DNA of 64,000 nucleotides, taken from NCBI GenBank assembly GCA_014284505.1, contig JAAFYY010000001.1, positions 8,667,845 through 8,731,844 on the forward strand. Reading direction: 5' to 3'. Both the position numbers and the translations under genes were made by a program. This stretch comes from Streptacidiphilus sp. 4-A2 (GTDB lineage Bacteria; Actinomycetota; Actinomycetes; Streptomycetales; Streptomycetaceae). This document shows positions 11,090 to 20,691 of the stretch, in pieces; position 1 is the first letter of the stretch, and each line of letters starts with the position of its first letter. Under the pieces are notes generated by a model, which was given only the letters and a program-made list of their open reading frames with translations, ran no database searches and had not been told where the DNA came from.

Positions 11090-12197
11090 GTGAAGGTCGG
11101 CCCCCAGCGAGTCAAGAACCACGAGTACCGTGGCCATCACGCCGCGGGCGTGCACGAGCTCGTCCGCAGCGGCCACCAGGTCGTCATCGAGCACAACGCA
11201 GGCGTTGGCTCCTCGATCCCCGACGACGAGTACGTGGCCGCCGGTGCGACCATCCTCGACACCGCGGACGAGGTCTGGGCCGCGGCCGACCTGCTGCTGA
11301 AGGTCAAGGAGCCCATCGCTTCGGAGTACCACCGCCTCCGCAAGGGCCAGACCCTCTTCACCTACCTGCACCTGGCTGCCTCGCGGGAGTGCACCGACGC
11401 GCTGCTCGCCTCCGGCACCACCGCCATCGCCTACGAGACCGTGCAGCTGGCCAACGGCGCCCTGCCGCTGCTCGCGCCGATGTCCGAGGTCGCGGGCCGG
11501 CTCGCGCCGCAGGTCGGCTCGTACCACCTGATGCGTCCGGCCGGCGGGCGCACGCTGCCCGCGGCGGCGTCCCGGCACCCACGCGGCCAAGGCGGTCGTG
11601 ATCGGCGGCGGTGTCTCCGGCTGGCACGCCGCGACCATCGCCATCGGCATGGGCTACGACGTGACCCTGCTGGACCGCGACATCAACAAGCTGCGTGACG
11701 CGGACCGCTTCTTCGGCAACAAGATCAAGGCGATCGCCTCCAACTCCTTCGAGCTGGAGAAGGCCGTCCTGGATGCCGACCTGGTCATCGGCGCGGTGCT
11801 AATCCCCGGTGCCAAGGCCCCCAAGCTGGTCACCAACGAGCTGGTCTCCCGGATGAAGCCGGGCTCGGTGCTGGTCGACATCGCCATCGACCAGGGCGGC
11901 TGCTTCGAGGACTCCAAGCCCACCACGCACGACGAGCCGACCTTCCCGGTCCACAACTCGGTGTTCTACTGCGTGGCCAACATGCCCGGCGCGGTGCCCA
12001 ACACCTCCACCTACGCGCTGACCAACGCGACCCTGCCCTACATCCTGGAGCTGGCCAACCGGGGCTGGAAGGAGGCCTGCGCGCGTGACGCGGCGCTGGC
12101 CAAGGGTCTGAATGCGCACGAGGGCCAGCTGGTCTACGCGTCCGTCGCGGAGGCTCACGGCCTGGGCTCGGTCGACCTGGACACCGTCCTGGCCTGA
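11090..12197 (+). CDS. ald: alanine dehydrogenase
   Basis: NAD-dependent oxidative deamination of L-alanine to pyruvate and ammonia, in the cytosol. The GTG start at 11090 gives VKVG, matching the family N-terminus. The catalytic domain shows LLLKVKEPIASEYHRLRKGQ with the substrate Lys and the FTYLHLAAS segment containing the catalytic His. The Rossmann nucleotide loop VVIGGGVSGWHAA is near 11595-11635. IDQGGCFEDSKPTTHDEPTF and CVANMPGAVPNTSTYALTNA are family signatures. Small indels occur near 11100-11140 and 11565. It lies between the NB-ARC protein and parA, with a strong terminator after it. Confidence 0.95.
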
Positions 12198-12252
12198 CCC
12201 GCCGTCCGAACCACTCCGGGCCCGGCCCGGACCGCCGCCGAGGGCGGAGCGA

Positions 12253-12298
12253 CCGAGGGCGGGGTGCCCCACCGAAGGGTGGAGCACCCCGCCCTCGG
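12253..12298 (+). terminator. intrinsic terminator after ald
   Basis: A perfect 15-bp stem, CCGAGGGCGGGGTGC against 12284-12298, with an inner CCACC/GGTGG pairing in the loop. It starts 56 bases after the ald stop codon. Confidence 0.8.
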
Positions 12299-12301
12299 CT
12301 T

Positions 12302-12331
12302 CGGCATATGCCGGTATTGACGAGAAGTCAA
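12302..12331. promoter_or_regulatory. two adjacent palindromes between ald and parA
   Basis: CGGCATATGCCG (12302-12313) is a perfect 12-bp palindrome, followed by TTGAC-N5-GTCAA at 12317-12331. They lie directly after the ald terminator in the 330-base gap before parA, so they more likely serve parA. No regulator is assigned. Confidence 0.35.
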
Positions 12332-12507
12332 CATGTCCCGATCACGTCACCCTGTTGTGCTGGTCGCGGGCCCCGCGGCAACCGCTGCTCCAGGGCGCGT
12401 TTTCGCCGTGCGGGCGCTGGGAAGGCGGCTCTGACGACGGTCGTCGGGCGACTGTCGGCAGAGCTAGTCATATCGACATGTTGGTTCGTGCATCGCTGGC
12501 GCGGTGG

Positions 12508-12534
12508 TTGACGATACTGTGTCGTTGCTAGGCT
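12508..12534 (+). promoter_or_regulatory. candidate vegetative promoter for parA
   Basis: TTGACG at 12508-12513 and TAGGCT at 12529-12534, 15 bases apart, resemble a principal-sigma promoter. The spacing is short, but a lost base would restore 16. The gene begins about 95 bases downstream. Confidence 0.4.
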
Positions 12535-12629
12535 GCGGCACGGCACATGCCGCCCAGCGAAGGGGCACAGCCCCAAGAGCCCCCAAAGATCCGGTGTCAA
12601 CGGCGGTCGCCAAGGAGGTAAGACGACTT

Positions 12630-13805
12630 GTGAATGAGTCGACATTTGCTCCCGGGGTGGTCAGCCTGGACTGGTGCAGCAGCACGCCGCCGGTCGCTCC
12701 GGGGAGGACGAGGTCCGCACGTTCGACGCCAGGCAGCAGCCCGGCGCCACGAGCGCGCCCGACAGCCATGAGCACGCGGGCTCCGAGCCCGCCATCGCCC
12801 GCTACGACAGCGGCGTTTACGACGCGGCGGCCTTCGACGCCATCGAACCGGGCCTGGCCCAGAGCAGTCTGATCGACGGCCAGCTCTACGACCCCGATGC
12901 CGAGTACGAGCCCGACCCCGAGTACGCGGCCACCCTGGCCCCGACGCGGCCCGGCAGCGGCGCGAGCGCGTCGGCCCCACCGGCCGTCCGCTGCCGTACT
13001 TCCCGATCCCCTCGCCGCTGACCGAGCACGGCCCGGCGCAGATCGTCGCGATGTGCAACCAGAAGGGCGGGGTGGGCAAGACCACCTCCACCATCAACCT
13101 CGGCGCGGCGCTGGCCGAGTACGGCCGCCGGGTACTGCTGGTCGACTTCGACCCGCAGGGCGCGCTGTCGGTCGGGCTCGGGGTCAACCCGATGGAGCTC
13201 GATCTGACGGTCTACAACCTGCTGATGGAGCGTAATCTGACGGCGGACGAGGTGCTGCTGAAGACCGCTGTCCCCGGCATGGACCTGCTGCCGTCCAACA
13301 TCGACCTGTCCGCCGCCGAGGTGCAGCTGGTCAGCGAGGTCGCCCGGGAGTCGGCGCTGGCGCGGGCGCTCAAGCCGCTGCTGCCGGACTACGACTACGT
13401 CATCATCGACTGCCAGCCCTCGCTCGGGCTGCTCACCGTCAACGCGCTGACCGCTGCCAACAGCGTCATCGTCCCGCTGGAGTGCGAGTTCTTCGCCCTG
13501 CGCGGGGTCGCCCTGCTCACCGAGACCATCGAGAAGGTCTGCGAGCGGCTCAACCCGAACTGCGGCTGGACGGCATCCTGGCGACCATGTACGACTCCCG
13601 TACGGTGCACAGCCGCGAGGTCCTGGCCCGGGTGACCGAGGCCTTCGGGGAGCACGTCTTCCACACCGTCATCGGCCGCACGGTGCGCTTCCCGGAGACC
13701 ACGGTCGCCGGGGAACCGATCACCACCTACGCCTCCAACTCCGTGGGTGCCGCCGCCTACCGCCAGCTCGCCAGGGAGGTGCTCGCCCGGTGCCCCGTCG
13801 AGTGA
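12630..13805 (+). CDS. ParA/Soj-family chromosome-partitioning ATPase
   Basis: A Walker-type ATPase of the ParA family, second copy type found beside scpAB in Streptomyces, distinct from the origin-proximal parAB pair. A long acidic low-complexity N-terminus (about 130 residues) precedes the deviant Walker A box CNQKGGVGKTTSTINLG near 13054-13105. Walker A' LLVDFDPQGALS and Walker B DYVIIDCQPSLGLLTVNAL follow. GTG 12630 has a good ribosome site AAGGAGGT at 12613-12620. Frame changes near 12660, 12960 and 13565 must be bridged. It overlaps the next gene by 16 bases, so the parA-RHH-scpA-scpB-rluB series is probably one operon for nucleoid segregation. Confidence 0.9.
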
Positions 13806-14367
13806 GCCTGCCCGGCGCGGACGAACTGTTCCGGACCACGGGTGGGACGTCGCTCACCCCGCGCCCCGCGCGCCCGACTCCATGCAGAGCCGCGAGGCGC
13901 GTGAAGCACGGGAGAGCAGGGAAGGGCGCGAGGGCCGGTCCGCGGATCCGGCCGGCGAGCACGGCACCGCCGCCGGCGAGTCGGCCGAGCCGACCGCCCA
14001 GACGGCCGGTCAGGTGGTCAGCCAGTACAACGGCGCCCCGCACAACGGGTCTCCGCGCAACGGTGCCCCGCTGCCGGGCCGCGCCGCGGCGCAGCCGTCG
14101 GCCGCCGAGGAACCGGCCCGGCGCAAGCCGCGCGGCCAGGGCCGCTCCCGGCCCACCGGGCGCGAGCGGCACGAGGAGAAGATCACCGTCTATGTCTCCG
14201 CCGAGGAGCTGATCGACCTGGAGCACGCCCGGCTGGTGCTGCGGGGCGAGCACGGGCTCGCGGTGGACCGGGGGCGGATAGTGCGTGAGGCGGTCGCGGT
14301 CGTCCTGGCCGACCTGGAGCAGCGCGGCGAGGCCAGCATCCTGGTGCGGCGGCTGCGCGGGCGGTAG
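13790..14367 (+). CDS. ribbon-helix-helix-like segregation-operon protein
   Basis: A small conserved actinobacterial protein of unknown exact role between ParA-like and ScpA. GTG 13790 gives VPRRVSLPGADELFRTTGG, the conserved N-terminus, then one frame change near 13850. A disordered Ala/Glu/Pro-rich middle is followed by a conserved C-terminal block: KITVYVSAEELIDLEHARL and DRGRIVREAVAVVLADLE. The beta-strand plus two helices ending in RGRIVREAV resemble an RHH DNA-binding fold. I infer DNA binding in the segregation operon; this is not proven. It overlaps the end of parA by 16 bases, which suggests translational coupling. Confidence 0.75.
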
Positions 14368-14586
14368 CGGGCGGTACCGGCCGCTACCGGCCGGTGTTCG
14401 GCCCGGCGCCGGTCGGGGCTGGACGGTGGCGGCCCGGTCCGGGCCGCCGATGGGGCCGGGCCGGCTGTCGGTGGCGGGTCGTATGGTGTTCGGACGAAGC
14501 CGCCGGGACGCCCGCCCGGGGAGCGTGCCGCGTGTCGGCGCGCCCTGAGCGGGTCCCGGCGTCGCCGACGCTCACCATGGACCCTG

Positions 14587-15572
14587 ATGACCACACCCAT
14601 CCCCCGGGCAGCCGGAGGCGCCCCCGGCCGCCCCGGGACCGGAGCAGCCCGACGAAGCGGGCCCGCGGCAGCCGAGTACGCAGCAGCCGGGCCCGGACGA
14701 CCTGGGCCCGGACGAGCTGGGGCCCGACGACCTGGGGCCCGACGACCTCGCGGCTCAGCCGTCGGGCGGCTTCCAGGTGCGGCTGGACAACTTCGAGGGC
14801 CCGTTCGACCTGCTGCTCAGCCTGATCGCCAAGCACAAGCTGGATGTCACCGAGATCGCCCTCTCCCGGGTCACCGACGAGTTCATCGCCCATATCCGGG
14901 CCATGGGCCCGGAGTGGGACCTCGACCTCGCCAGCGAGTTCCTGGTGGTCGCCGCGACCCTGCTGGACCTCAAGGCGGCCCGGCTGCTGCCGGTCGCCGA
15001 ACTGGAGGACGAGGAGGACCTGGCGCTGCTGGAGGCGCGTGACCTGCTGTTCGCCCGGCTGCTCCAGTACCGGGCCTACAAGCGGATCGCCGCGCTGTTC
15101 GCCGAGCGCTGGGCCGCGGAGCAGCTGAGCCGTCCGCGCACGGTCGGCCTGGAGCCGCACCACGCGCAGCTGCTCCCCGAGGTGGTCATCACCATCGGCC
15201 CCGAGGGCTTCGCCCGGCTCGCGGCCAGGGCGATGGAGCCCAGGCCCAAGCCGGTGGTCTACATCGAGCACATCCACACCTCCACGGTGAGCGTGCGCGA
15301 GCAGGCCGCGCTGGTGGTCGCGCCCGGCTCCGGGAGCTGGGCGGGGCCAGCTTCCGCACGCTGACCGAGGACGCCCCGGACGTGCTCACGGTGGTGGCCC
15401 GGTTCCTCGCGCTGCTGGAGCTCTACCGGGAGCGGGTGCTCGCCTTCGACCAGCCGGAGGCGCTGGGGGAGCTGCTGGTGCAGTGGATCGGCGCGAGGGC
15501 GCCGCGTGGAGGTGACCGACGAGTTCGACGCCCGCCGGTGGAGACCGTACCGAGGAAGGCAGGAAGCGGTGA
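14587..15572 (+). CDS. scpA: segregation and condensation protein A
   Basis: The kleisin subunit of the SMC-ScpAB condensin, which bridges SMC heads and helps compact and resolve the chromosome. The conserved N-terminal helix begins FQVRLDNFEGPFDLLLSLIA near 14768, with FLVVAATLLDLKAARLLP as the next signature. The C-terminal winged helix includes VVARFLALLELYRERVLAFD. The region just before the kleisin core encodes an acidic repeat, GPDDL/GPDEL, from a degenerate 15-bp array (about 14690-14755). The start is uncertain: ATG 14587 or 14577, each needing a frame change. Further changes fall near 15330 and 15500. The stop is taken as the TGA overlapping the scpB GTG. Confidence 0.9.
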
Positions 15573-16530
15573 GTGACAGCGTGACGGCGAACGGCGACGA
15601 GGCGGAGCAGCCCGCGCCGCGACCCGGCTGGCATGCCGTCGGCCCGCCGGGGGAACCTGAGACCGTGCTGCGGAGCCGGAGCCGCTGCGCGACCCGGACC
15701 AGCCCGGCCGGCGCCGCTGCCGCAGGCGTCAGCGCCGCTCCTGCGCCGCGGGCACGGTGCCGCCGCCCGGATCCGCTGCCGGCCCCGCGCCGCTGCCCGC
15801 CCCTGTGCCGCGCCCGCGCCGGTGCCCGGACCCCACCCGCTGCGGTCCGGATCCGCGCCCCGCCCGAACCGCGCCCGCGCCGGAACCCGCTCCCGAGCCG
15901 GAGCCGCAGCCGCAGCCGGAGGCCGAGCCTGAGGAGGTCCAGCTGTCCGCGGTGGCCAGGGTGCGCTGCGGGCCGCGCTGGAGGCGGTGCTGATGGTGGT
16001 GGACGAGCCGGCGACGGTCGCGCACCTGGCGGAGGTGCTGGAGCGGCCCAAGCGGGCCGTGGCGGCCGCCCTGGCCGAGCTCTCGGCCGAGTACACCGCC
16101 CAGGAGCGGGGATTCGACCTCCGCTTCGTCGCCGGGGCTGGCGTTTCTACAGCCGCGCGAGCTGCGCTCCGGCCGTGGACCGGTTCGTGCTGGACGGCCA
16201 GCAGGCCCGGCTCACCCAGGCCGCACTGGAGACGCTGGCGGTCATCGCCTACCGGCAGCCGGTGTCGCGTTCCCGGGTATCCGCCGTCCGTGGTGTGAAC
16301 TGTGACGGTGTCATGCGTACCCTTGTGCAAAGGGGTCTGGTCGAGGAGACCGGGTCCGAGCCGGAGACGGGAGCGATCCTGTACCGGACGACACAGCAGT
16401 TTTTGGAACGGATGGGGGCGCGCTGGATGAGCTGCCGGAGCTGGCCCCCTTCCTGCCTGAGGCCGACGAAGTGGAAGCGGACTCGCAGGAGGGCTCCGCG
16501 ATCGCCGAGGCGGTCGCCGTACAGAGCTAG
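15569..16530 (+). CDS. scpB: segregation and condensation protein B
   Basis: ScpB binds ScpA as a dimer in the bacterial condensin complex. GTG 15569 overlaps the scpA stop (GTGA). A long Pro/Ala-rich N-terminus is badly frameshifted. The two winged-helix domains are readable: AALEAVLMVVDEPATVAHLA near 15975-16030, then ALETLAVIAYRQPVSRSRVS, VRGVNCDGVMRTLVQRGLVE and TGAILYRTTQQFLERMG. The C-terminal tail reads LPELAPFLPEADEVEADSQ after correction and ends with TAG 16528-16530. It is part of the parA-to-rluB series. Confidence 0.9.
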
Positions 16531-16649
16531 CGCCGAGCGTCGGCAGCTGGTGCGGCGGCGGCTTTTGGCGGGCGGACGGAGCAGGTGATAGGCAGTGACA
16601 CCCGCCCTGGGACGCGGCCCCGACGACGGACTCGACAACGGACTTCTTG

Positions 16650-17792
16650 ATGCGTAGCGGTAACAGCGGTAATAGCAGAGAACAGCAGCGGCGGCGGCGC
16701 CGGGCGCGGCGGCAGCGGCGGCGCCCGTGGCGGCAGCGGCGGTAGCGGCCAGCGGGGCGGTAGCGGCGGTCAGCGCGGCGGGAGCCAGCGCGGTGGGCAG
16801 CAGAGCGGTGGCCAGCGGCGCAGCGGCAGCGGCTGGGAGAAGGAGGCTCCGCGTCCGGAGCAGCGCTCCTACGACCGTCCCGAGTTCGGGCGCGCACGCC
16901 AGCGCGGGGCGTTCGGTCGGCCAGATCCGCCCCGGCGGTCTCGGCGGCGGCGCGGCGCGCGCGCGGACCGGCCAAGCCGGTGCGCTCGCGGGAGCTCCAG
17001 GCCAAGATCGAGGACGCGGTGCGGGTCCGGCACGACAAGCCGGTGGAGAAGCTGCCGAAGACCCATGGCGAGCCCGACGGCGAGCGGCTGCAGAAGGTCC
17101 TGGCCCGCGCGGGCATGGGCAGCCGCCGCGCCTGCGAGGAGCTGATCGACCAGGGCCGGGTCGAGGTCAACGGCAAGGTGGTGCGCGAGCAGGGCAAGCG
17201 GTGGACGCGGCGCACGACGAGATCAAGGTGGACGGGCTGACCGTCGCCACCCAGTCCTACCTGTTCTTCGCGCTGAACAAGCCCGCCGGCGTGGTCGCCA
17301 CCATGGAGGACCCGGACGGCCGGCAGTGCCTGGGCGACTACGTGAACAACCGGGAGACCCGGCTGTTCCACGTCGGCCGGCTGGACACCGAGACCGAGGG
17401 CATCATCCTGCTCACCAACCACGGCGAGCTGGCGCACCGGCTGACCCACCCCAAGTACGGCGTGGTGAAGACCTATCTGGCCGCGATCCAGGGCCCGATC
17501 CGCGCGACCTGGGCAAGCAGCTGGCGAAGGGCGTGAGCTGGAGGACGGCTGGGCCCGCGCCGACAGCTTCAAGGTGGTGCAGAACGTCGGCAAGAACTAC
17601 CTGGTCGAGGTGAGCCTGCACGAGGGCCGCAAGCACATCGTGCGGCGGCTGCTGGCGGAGGCCGGCTTCCCGGTGGAGAAGCTGGTGCGGGTGCAGTTCG
17701 GCCCGATCGCGCTCGGCGACCAGAAGTCGGGCTGGCTGCGTCGGCTGACCAACCCCGAGGTCGGCCAGCTGATGAAGACCGTCGGGCTGTAG
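16650..17792 (+). CDS. rluB: RsuA/RluB-family 23S rRNA pseudouridine synthase
   Basis: Isomerises a specific uridine in rRNA to pseudouridine. ATG 16650 opens a Gly/Arg/Ser/Gln-rich low-complexity N-terminus (about 90 residues, GGQRGGSQRGGQQ-like) that may bind RNA nonspecifically. An S4 domain follows: GERLQKVLARAGMGSRRACE. The catalytic domain has LFFALNKPAGVVATMEDP and the catalytic Asp motif HVGRLDTETEGIILLTNHGE, then YLVEVSLHEGRKHIVRRLLA. Frame changes near 16700, 16900, 17200 and 17505-17540 are corrected. It ends at TAG 17790-17792, with a TetR gene four bases later. Whether it is RluB or a close paralogue is not certain. Confidence 0.88.
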
Positions 17793-17796
17793 TCCG

Positions 17797-18381
17797 GTGA
17801 CCGCGACGGCGCGCCGTACCCGGCTGACCTCGGAACGCGAGGCCGAGCTGTACCAGGCCGTGATGGACCTGGTGCGCGAGGTCGGCTACGAGGCGATGAC
17901 CATGGACGCCGTCGCGGCCCGCAGCCGCTCCAGCAAGGCCACCCTGTACCGGCAGTGGCAGGGCAAGCCGAAGCTGGTCGCGGCGGCCATGCGGCACACC
18001 ACCTTCGTGCACATGGACGACATCGACACCGGCTCGCTGCAGGGCGACCTGCACCAGGTCGCCCGGCAGATCGGCTCCGGCGCGGAGAAGGACACCGTGT
18101 TCCTGAGCGCCATCGGACACGCCGTGCACCAGCACCAGGACCTGGCGGCGGCGCTGCGGGAGACGCTGATCGAACCGGAGCGCGAGGTGCTGTACGCGCT
18201 GCTGCGGCGGGCCGAGGAGCGCGGCGAGGTCAGCCCGGACGCGGCGGCCTCCGAGTTCTTCGTGCACATGCTGTTCGGGGCGCTGCCCTCGCGCAAGATC
18301 CTGGAGGACCGCTTCGCGGACTCCGAGTACCTGATCCGCTACATCGACGCGGTGGTCCTGCCCGCGCTGCGGAACAGCTGA
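17797..18381 (+). CDS. TetR-family transcriptional repressor
   Basis: An intact 194-residue one-component regulator. The N-terminal helix-turn-helix reads YEAMTMDAVAARSRSSKATL followed by YRQWQGKPKLV, the TetR recognition helix. The C-terminal ligand-binding half is divergent, as usual. GTG 17797 is close behind rluB. It precedes an MFS exporter on the same strand, and the gap between them carries two GAAAC/GTTTC palindromes, so it very probably represses the exporter and responds to a transported compound. Confidence 0.9.
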   Translation: MTATARRTRLTSEREAELYQAVMDLVREVGYEAMTMDAVAARSRSSKATLYRQWQGKPKLVAAAMRHTTFVHMDDIDTGSLQGDLHQVARQIGSGAEKDTVFLSAIGHAVHQHQDLAAALRETLIEPEREVLYALLRRAEERGEVSPDAAASEFFVHMLFGALPSRKILEDRFADSEYLIRYIDAVVLPALRNS

Positions 18382-18399
18382 CCCACCTCCTGGCCTCGC

Positions 18400-18431
18400 C
18401 ACTTATCGAAACTTTTGCGTTTCGATAAGTG
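18400..18431. promoter_or_regulatory. primary TetR operator (13-bp arms)
   Basis: A perfect inverted repeat with arms CACTTATCGAAAC (18400-18412) and its complement (18419-18431), six bases apart. It overlaps the likely -35 box of the MFS promoter. It could also form an RNA hairpin after the TetR gene, but the shared CGAAAC core with the second site argues for an operator. Confidence 0.75.
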
Positions 18432-18443
18432 GAGGCGTAGCTT
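18415..18443 (+). promoter_or_regulatory. candidate promoter of the MFS exporter
   Basis: TTGCGT (18415-18420) and TAGCTT (18438-18443) are separated by 17 bases. The -35 box sits inside operator 1, and operator 2 lies just after the expected start point. Confidence 0.5.
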
Positions 18444-18451
18444 GCTCCTGT

Positions 18452-18466
18452 ACGAAACCGTTTCGT
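18452..18466. promoter_or_regulatory. secondary TetR operator
   Basis: ACGAAAC-C-GTTTCGT is a perfect palindrome with 7-bp arms, 15 bases before the MFS start codon. It shares the CGAAAC half-site with the larger operator upstream. Confidence 0.6.
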
Positions 18467-18480
18467 TCGGAGGGGTGATC

Positions 18481-19973
18481 ATGTCCCAGTCGGCCGTCGA
18501 CGCCAGAGTCGACATCGCAAAGGCGGCGGAGCCTGCCCCGTCCCGGCGTTGGTGGGTGCTGGCCGTCATCGGCCTGGCCCAGCTGATGGTGGTGCTCGAC
18601 GCCACCGTCGTGAACATCGCCCTGCCCTCGGCCCAGCGGGCGCTGGGCTTCTCCAACAGCGACCGGCAGTGGGTGGTCACCGCCTATTCGCTCGCCTTCG
18701 GCAGCCTGCTGCTGCTCGGCGGACGCCTGGCCGACCTGATCGGACGCAAGATCGTCTTCCTGGTCGGGGTCGCCGGATTCGCCCTGTCGTCCGCCCTGGC
18801 CGGAGCCGCGGGCAACTTCGAGATGCTGGTCACCGGCCGGGCCCTGCAGGGCTTCTTCGGCGCGCTGCTGGCCCCCGCCGCGCTCTCGCTGCTCAACACC
18901 ACCTTCACCGAGGCCAAGGAACGCGCCAAGGCGTTCGGCATCTTCGGCGCCATCGCCGGCACCGGCGGCGGCATCGGCCTGCTGCTCGGCGGGCTGCTCA
19001 CCGAGCACCTCAGCTGGCGCTGGACCCTCTATGTGAACCTGATCTTCGCCGTCCTGGCCTTCACCGGCGGCCTGCTGCTGCTGCGGCGCGGCGCGCCCGC
19101 CGACCGGCCCAAGCTCGACCTGCCCGGCACGCTGCTGGTCTCCGCCGGACTCTTCGGCCTGGTCTACGGCTTCTCCAACGCCGAGACCCACCACTGGTCC
19201 TCGCCGCAGACCTGGGGCTTCCTGGTCGCGGGCGCGCTGCTGATCGCTGCCTTCGCCTGGTGGCAGACCCGCGCCGCGCACCCGCTGCTGCCACTGCGGG
19301 TACTGCTGGACCGCAACCGGGGCGCCTCCTTCCTGGCGGTCGCCATCTCCGGCGCGGGCATGTTCGGCGTCTTCCTGTTCCTCACCTACTACCTCCAGGC
19401 GTCGATGGGATACACGCCGGTCAGCACCGGGCTGGCCTTCCTGCCGATGATCGGCGCGCTGATGGTCACCGCGCAGCTGTCCACCAACGTGCTGGTGCCG
19501 CGGTTCGGCCCCAGGCCGGTGGTGCCGCTGGGCATGGCGCTGGCCGCGGCCGGGATGGCCTGGCTCACCGGGCTGGACCTCAGCAGCAGCTACGCCTCCG
19601 GGGTGCTGCCCCGCTGATCCTCACCGGCCTCGGCCTGGGCCTGGTCATGCCCCCGGCGATGAGCACGGCCACCTCCGGGATCGCCACGCAGGACGCCGGT
19701 GTCGCCTCGGCGGCGGTGAACACCATGCAGCAGATCGGTGGCTCCATCGGCACCGCGCTGCTGAACACCCTCGCCGCGGGCGCCGCCACCGACTACCTGT
19801 CCGGCAAGCGGCCCACCCCGCAGCTGGTGGCCCAGGCGCAGCTGCACAGCTACTCCACCGCCTACTGGTGGTCGGCCGGCTTCTTCGCCTTCGGCACGCT
19901 GGTCACCGCCGTCCTCTACCGCCGCGGCCGGGTGGCCGTCGACCCGGACGCCCCGGCCGCCGTCCACATGTGA
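18481..19973 (+). CDS. MFS drug exporter, DHA2 (14-helix) family
   Basis: A proton-driven multidrug exporter of the EmrB/QacA type in the cytoplasmic membrane. The first helix has RWWVLAVIGLAQLMVVLDAT and the DATVVNIALP motif D1. Motif A is GGRLADLIGRKIVF, and motif C-like glycines occur in AIAGTGGGIGLLLGGLL. The length, about 497 residues, fits fourteen helices. One frame change near 19610 divides it. ATG 18481 has GGAGGGG upstream. It ends at TGA 19971-19973, followed by a strong terminator. Control by the adjacent TetR protein is indicated by two operators. Confidence 0.9.
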
Positions 19974-20000
19974 CCCGGATCAGCTCAGCCGCTGACCTGT

Positions 20001-20032
20001 AGGGGGCCCGCACCGTCCGGTGCGGGCCCCCT
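20001..20032. terminator. intrinsic terminator between MFS and DUF952 genes
   Basis: A 14-bp perfect stem (AGGGGGCCCGCACC and its complement) with a 4-base loop. It lies between convergent genes and can serve both. Confidence 0.8.
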
Positions 20033-20057
20033 GCGCGGTCCGGGCGACAGGGCGGGG

Positions 20058-20399
20058 CTAGCTCCACAGGGCGAGGCCGGCCCAGCGGCCCTCGGCGTCC
20101 CGTTCGACCTCCAGCATCCCGGCCACCGCCGAGCGGTTCACCGGGCCGTAGATGTGCGGGAAGAGCGGCCCGCCCGGCTCCGCGGCCTCCCAGCGGACCG
20201 CGGACTCCAGTGCGTCCTCCTCGATCAGCAGCACCATCAGCGGGCCGGGGGTGCGTGCGAAGCGGGCATTGGCCACGGTGAGGACCGACTCCTCGTCCGG
20301 CGAGCAGTGGATGAAGCCCTCCAACGCCAGCGTGGCCGTGGCATAGGGGCGGTCGGGGTGCGCCAGCCAGCCGTCCAGTGTCGTCAGGTGCAGAAGCAT
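20058..20399 (-). CDS. DUF952 protein
   Basis: A 113-residue intact protein of the DUF952 family, which lacks an established biochemical role. It begins MLLHLTTLDGWLAH and contains GFIHCSPDEE with the invariant HCS, and FPHIYGPVNRSAV near the C-terminus, both family hallmarks. The ATG at 20399 has an ACGAGGAC ribosome site. It stands alone between convergent MFS and divergent KAS III genes. Confidence 0.88.
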   Translation of the reverse strand: MLLHLTTLDGWLAHPDRPYATATLALEGFIHCSPDEESVLTVANARFARTPGPLMVLLIEEDALESAVRWEAAEPGGPLFPHIYGPVNRSAVAGMLEVERDAEGRWAGLALWS

Positions 20400-20691
20400 G
20401 TCCTCGTTGTACCCGATTGCGGCGCCCCGGTCACCCGTCCCACCACAGTCAATGGACGACGTCCGGGTTCCGGGACCGCGCCCGGGGCAGATCCGGCCCG
20501 TCGGCGGCGCGGCGGCGGACGGTCCGGGCGGCGCGTGGATCACGGCCCGGGCGGCGGGCGGCGGACCTCCCGGAATCCTTCACTCGAAAGCGTGAACGAG
20601 CCGGCCTCGGAACCGGGTTCGGCCGAGGGGCCGGGTGAGGATGTGGCGTGCCCATTTCAGATTCACTGGACGCCTGCCCGAGGAAATCGAC

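Noticed and set aside
18400..18431. Reading the palindrome as the TetR gene terminator
   Set aside because: It shares its half-site with a second palindrome and overlaps a -35 box, which fits an operator better; there is no U tract.
20579..20596. TTCAC/GTGAA inverted repeat upstream of the KAS III gene as a gamma-butyrolactone receptor site
   Set aside because: The arms are only five bases and the match to known receptor boxes is poor.
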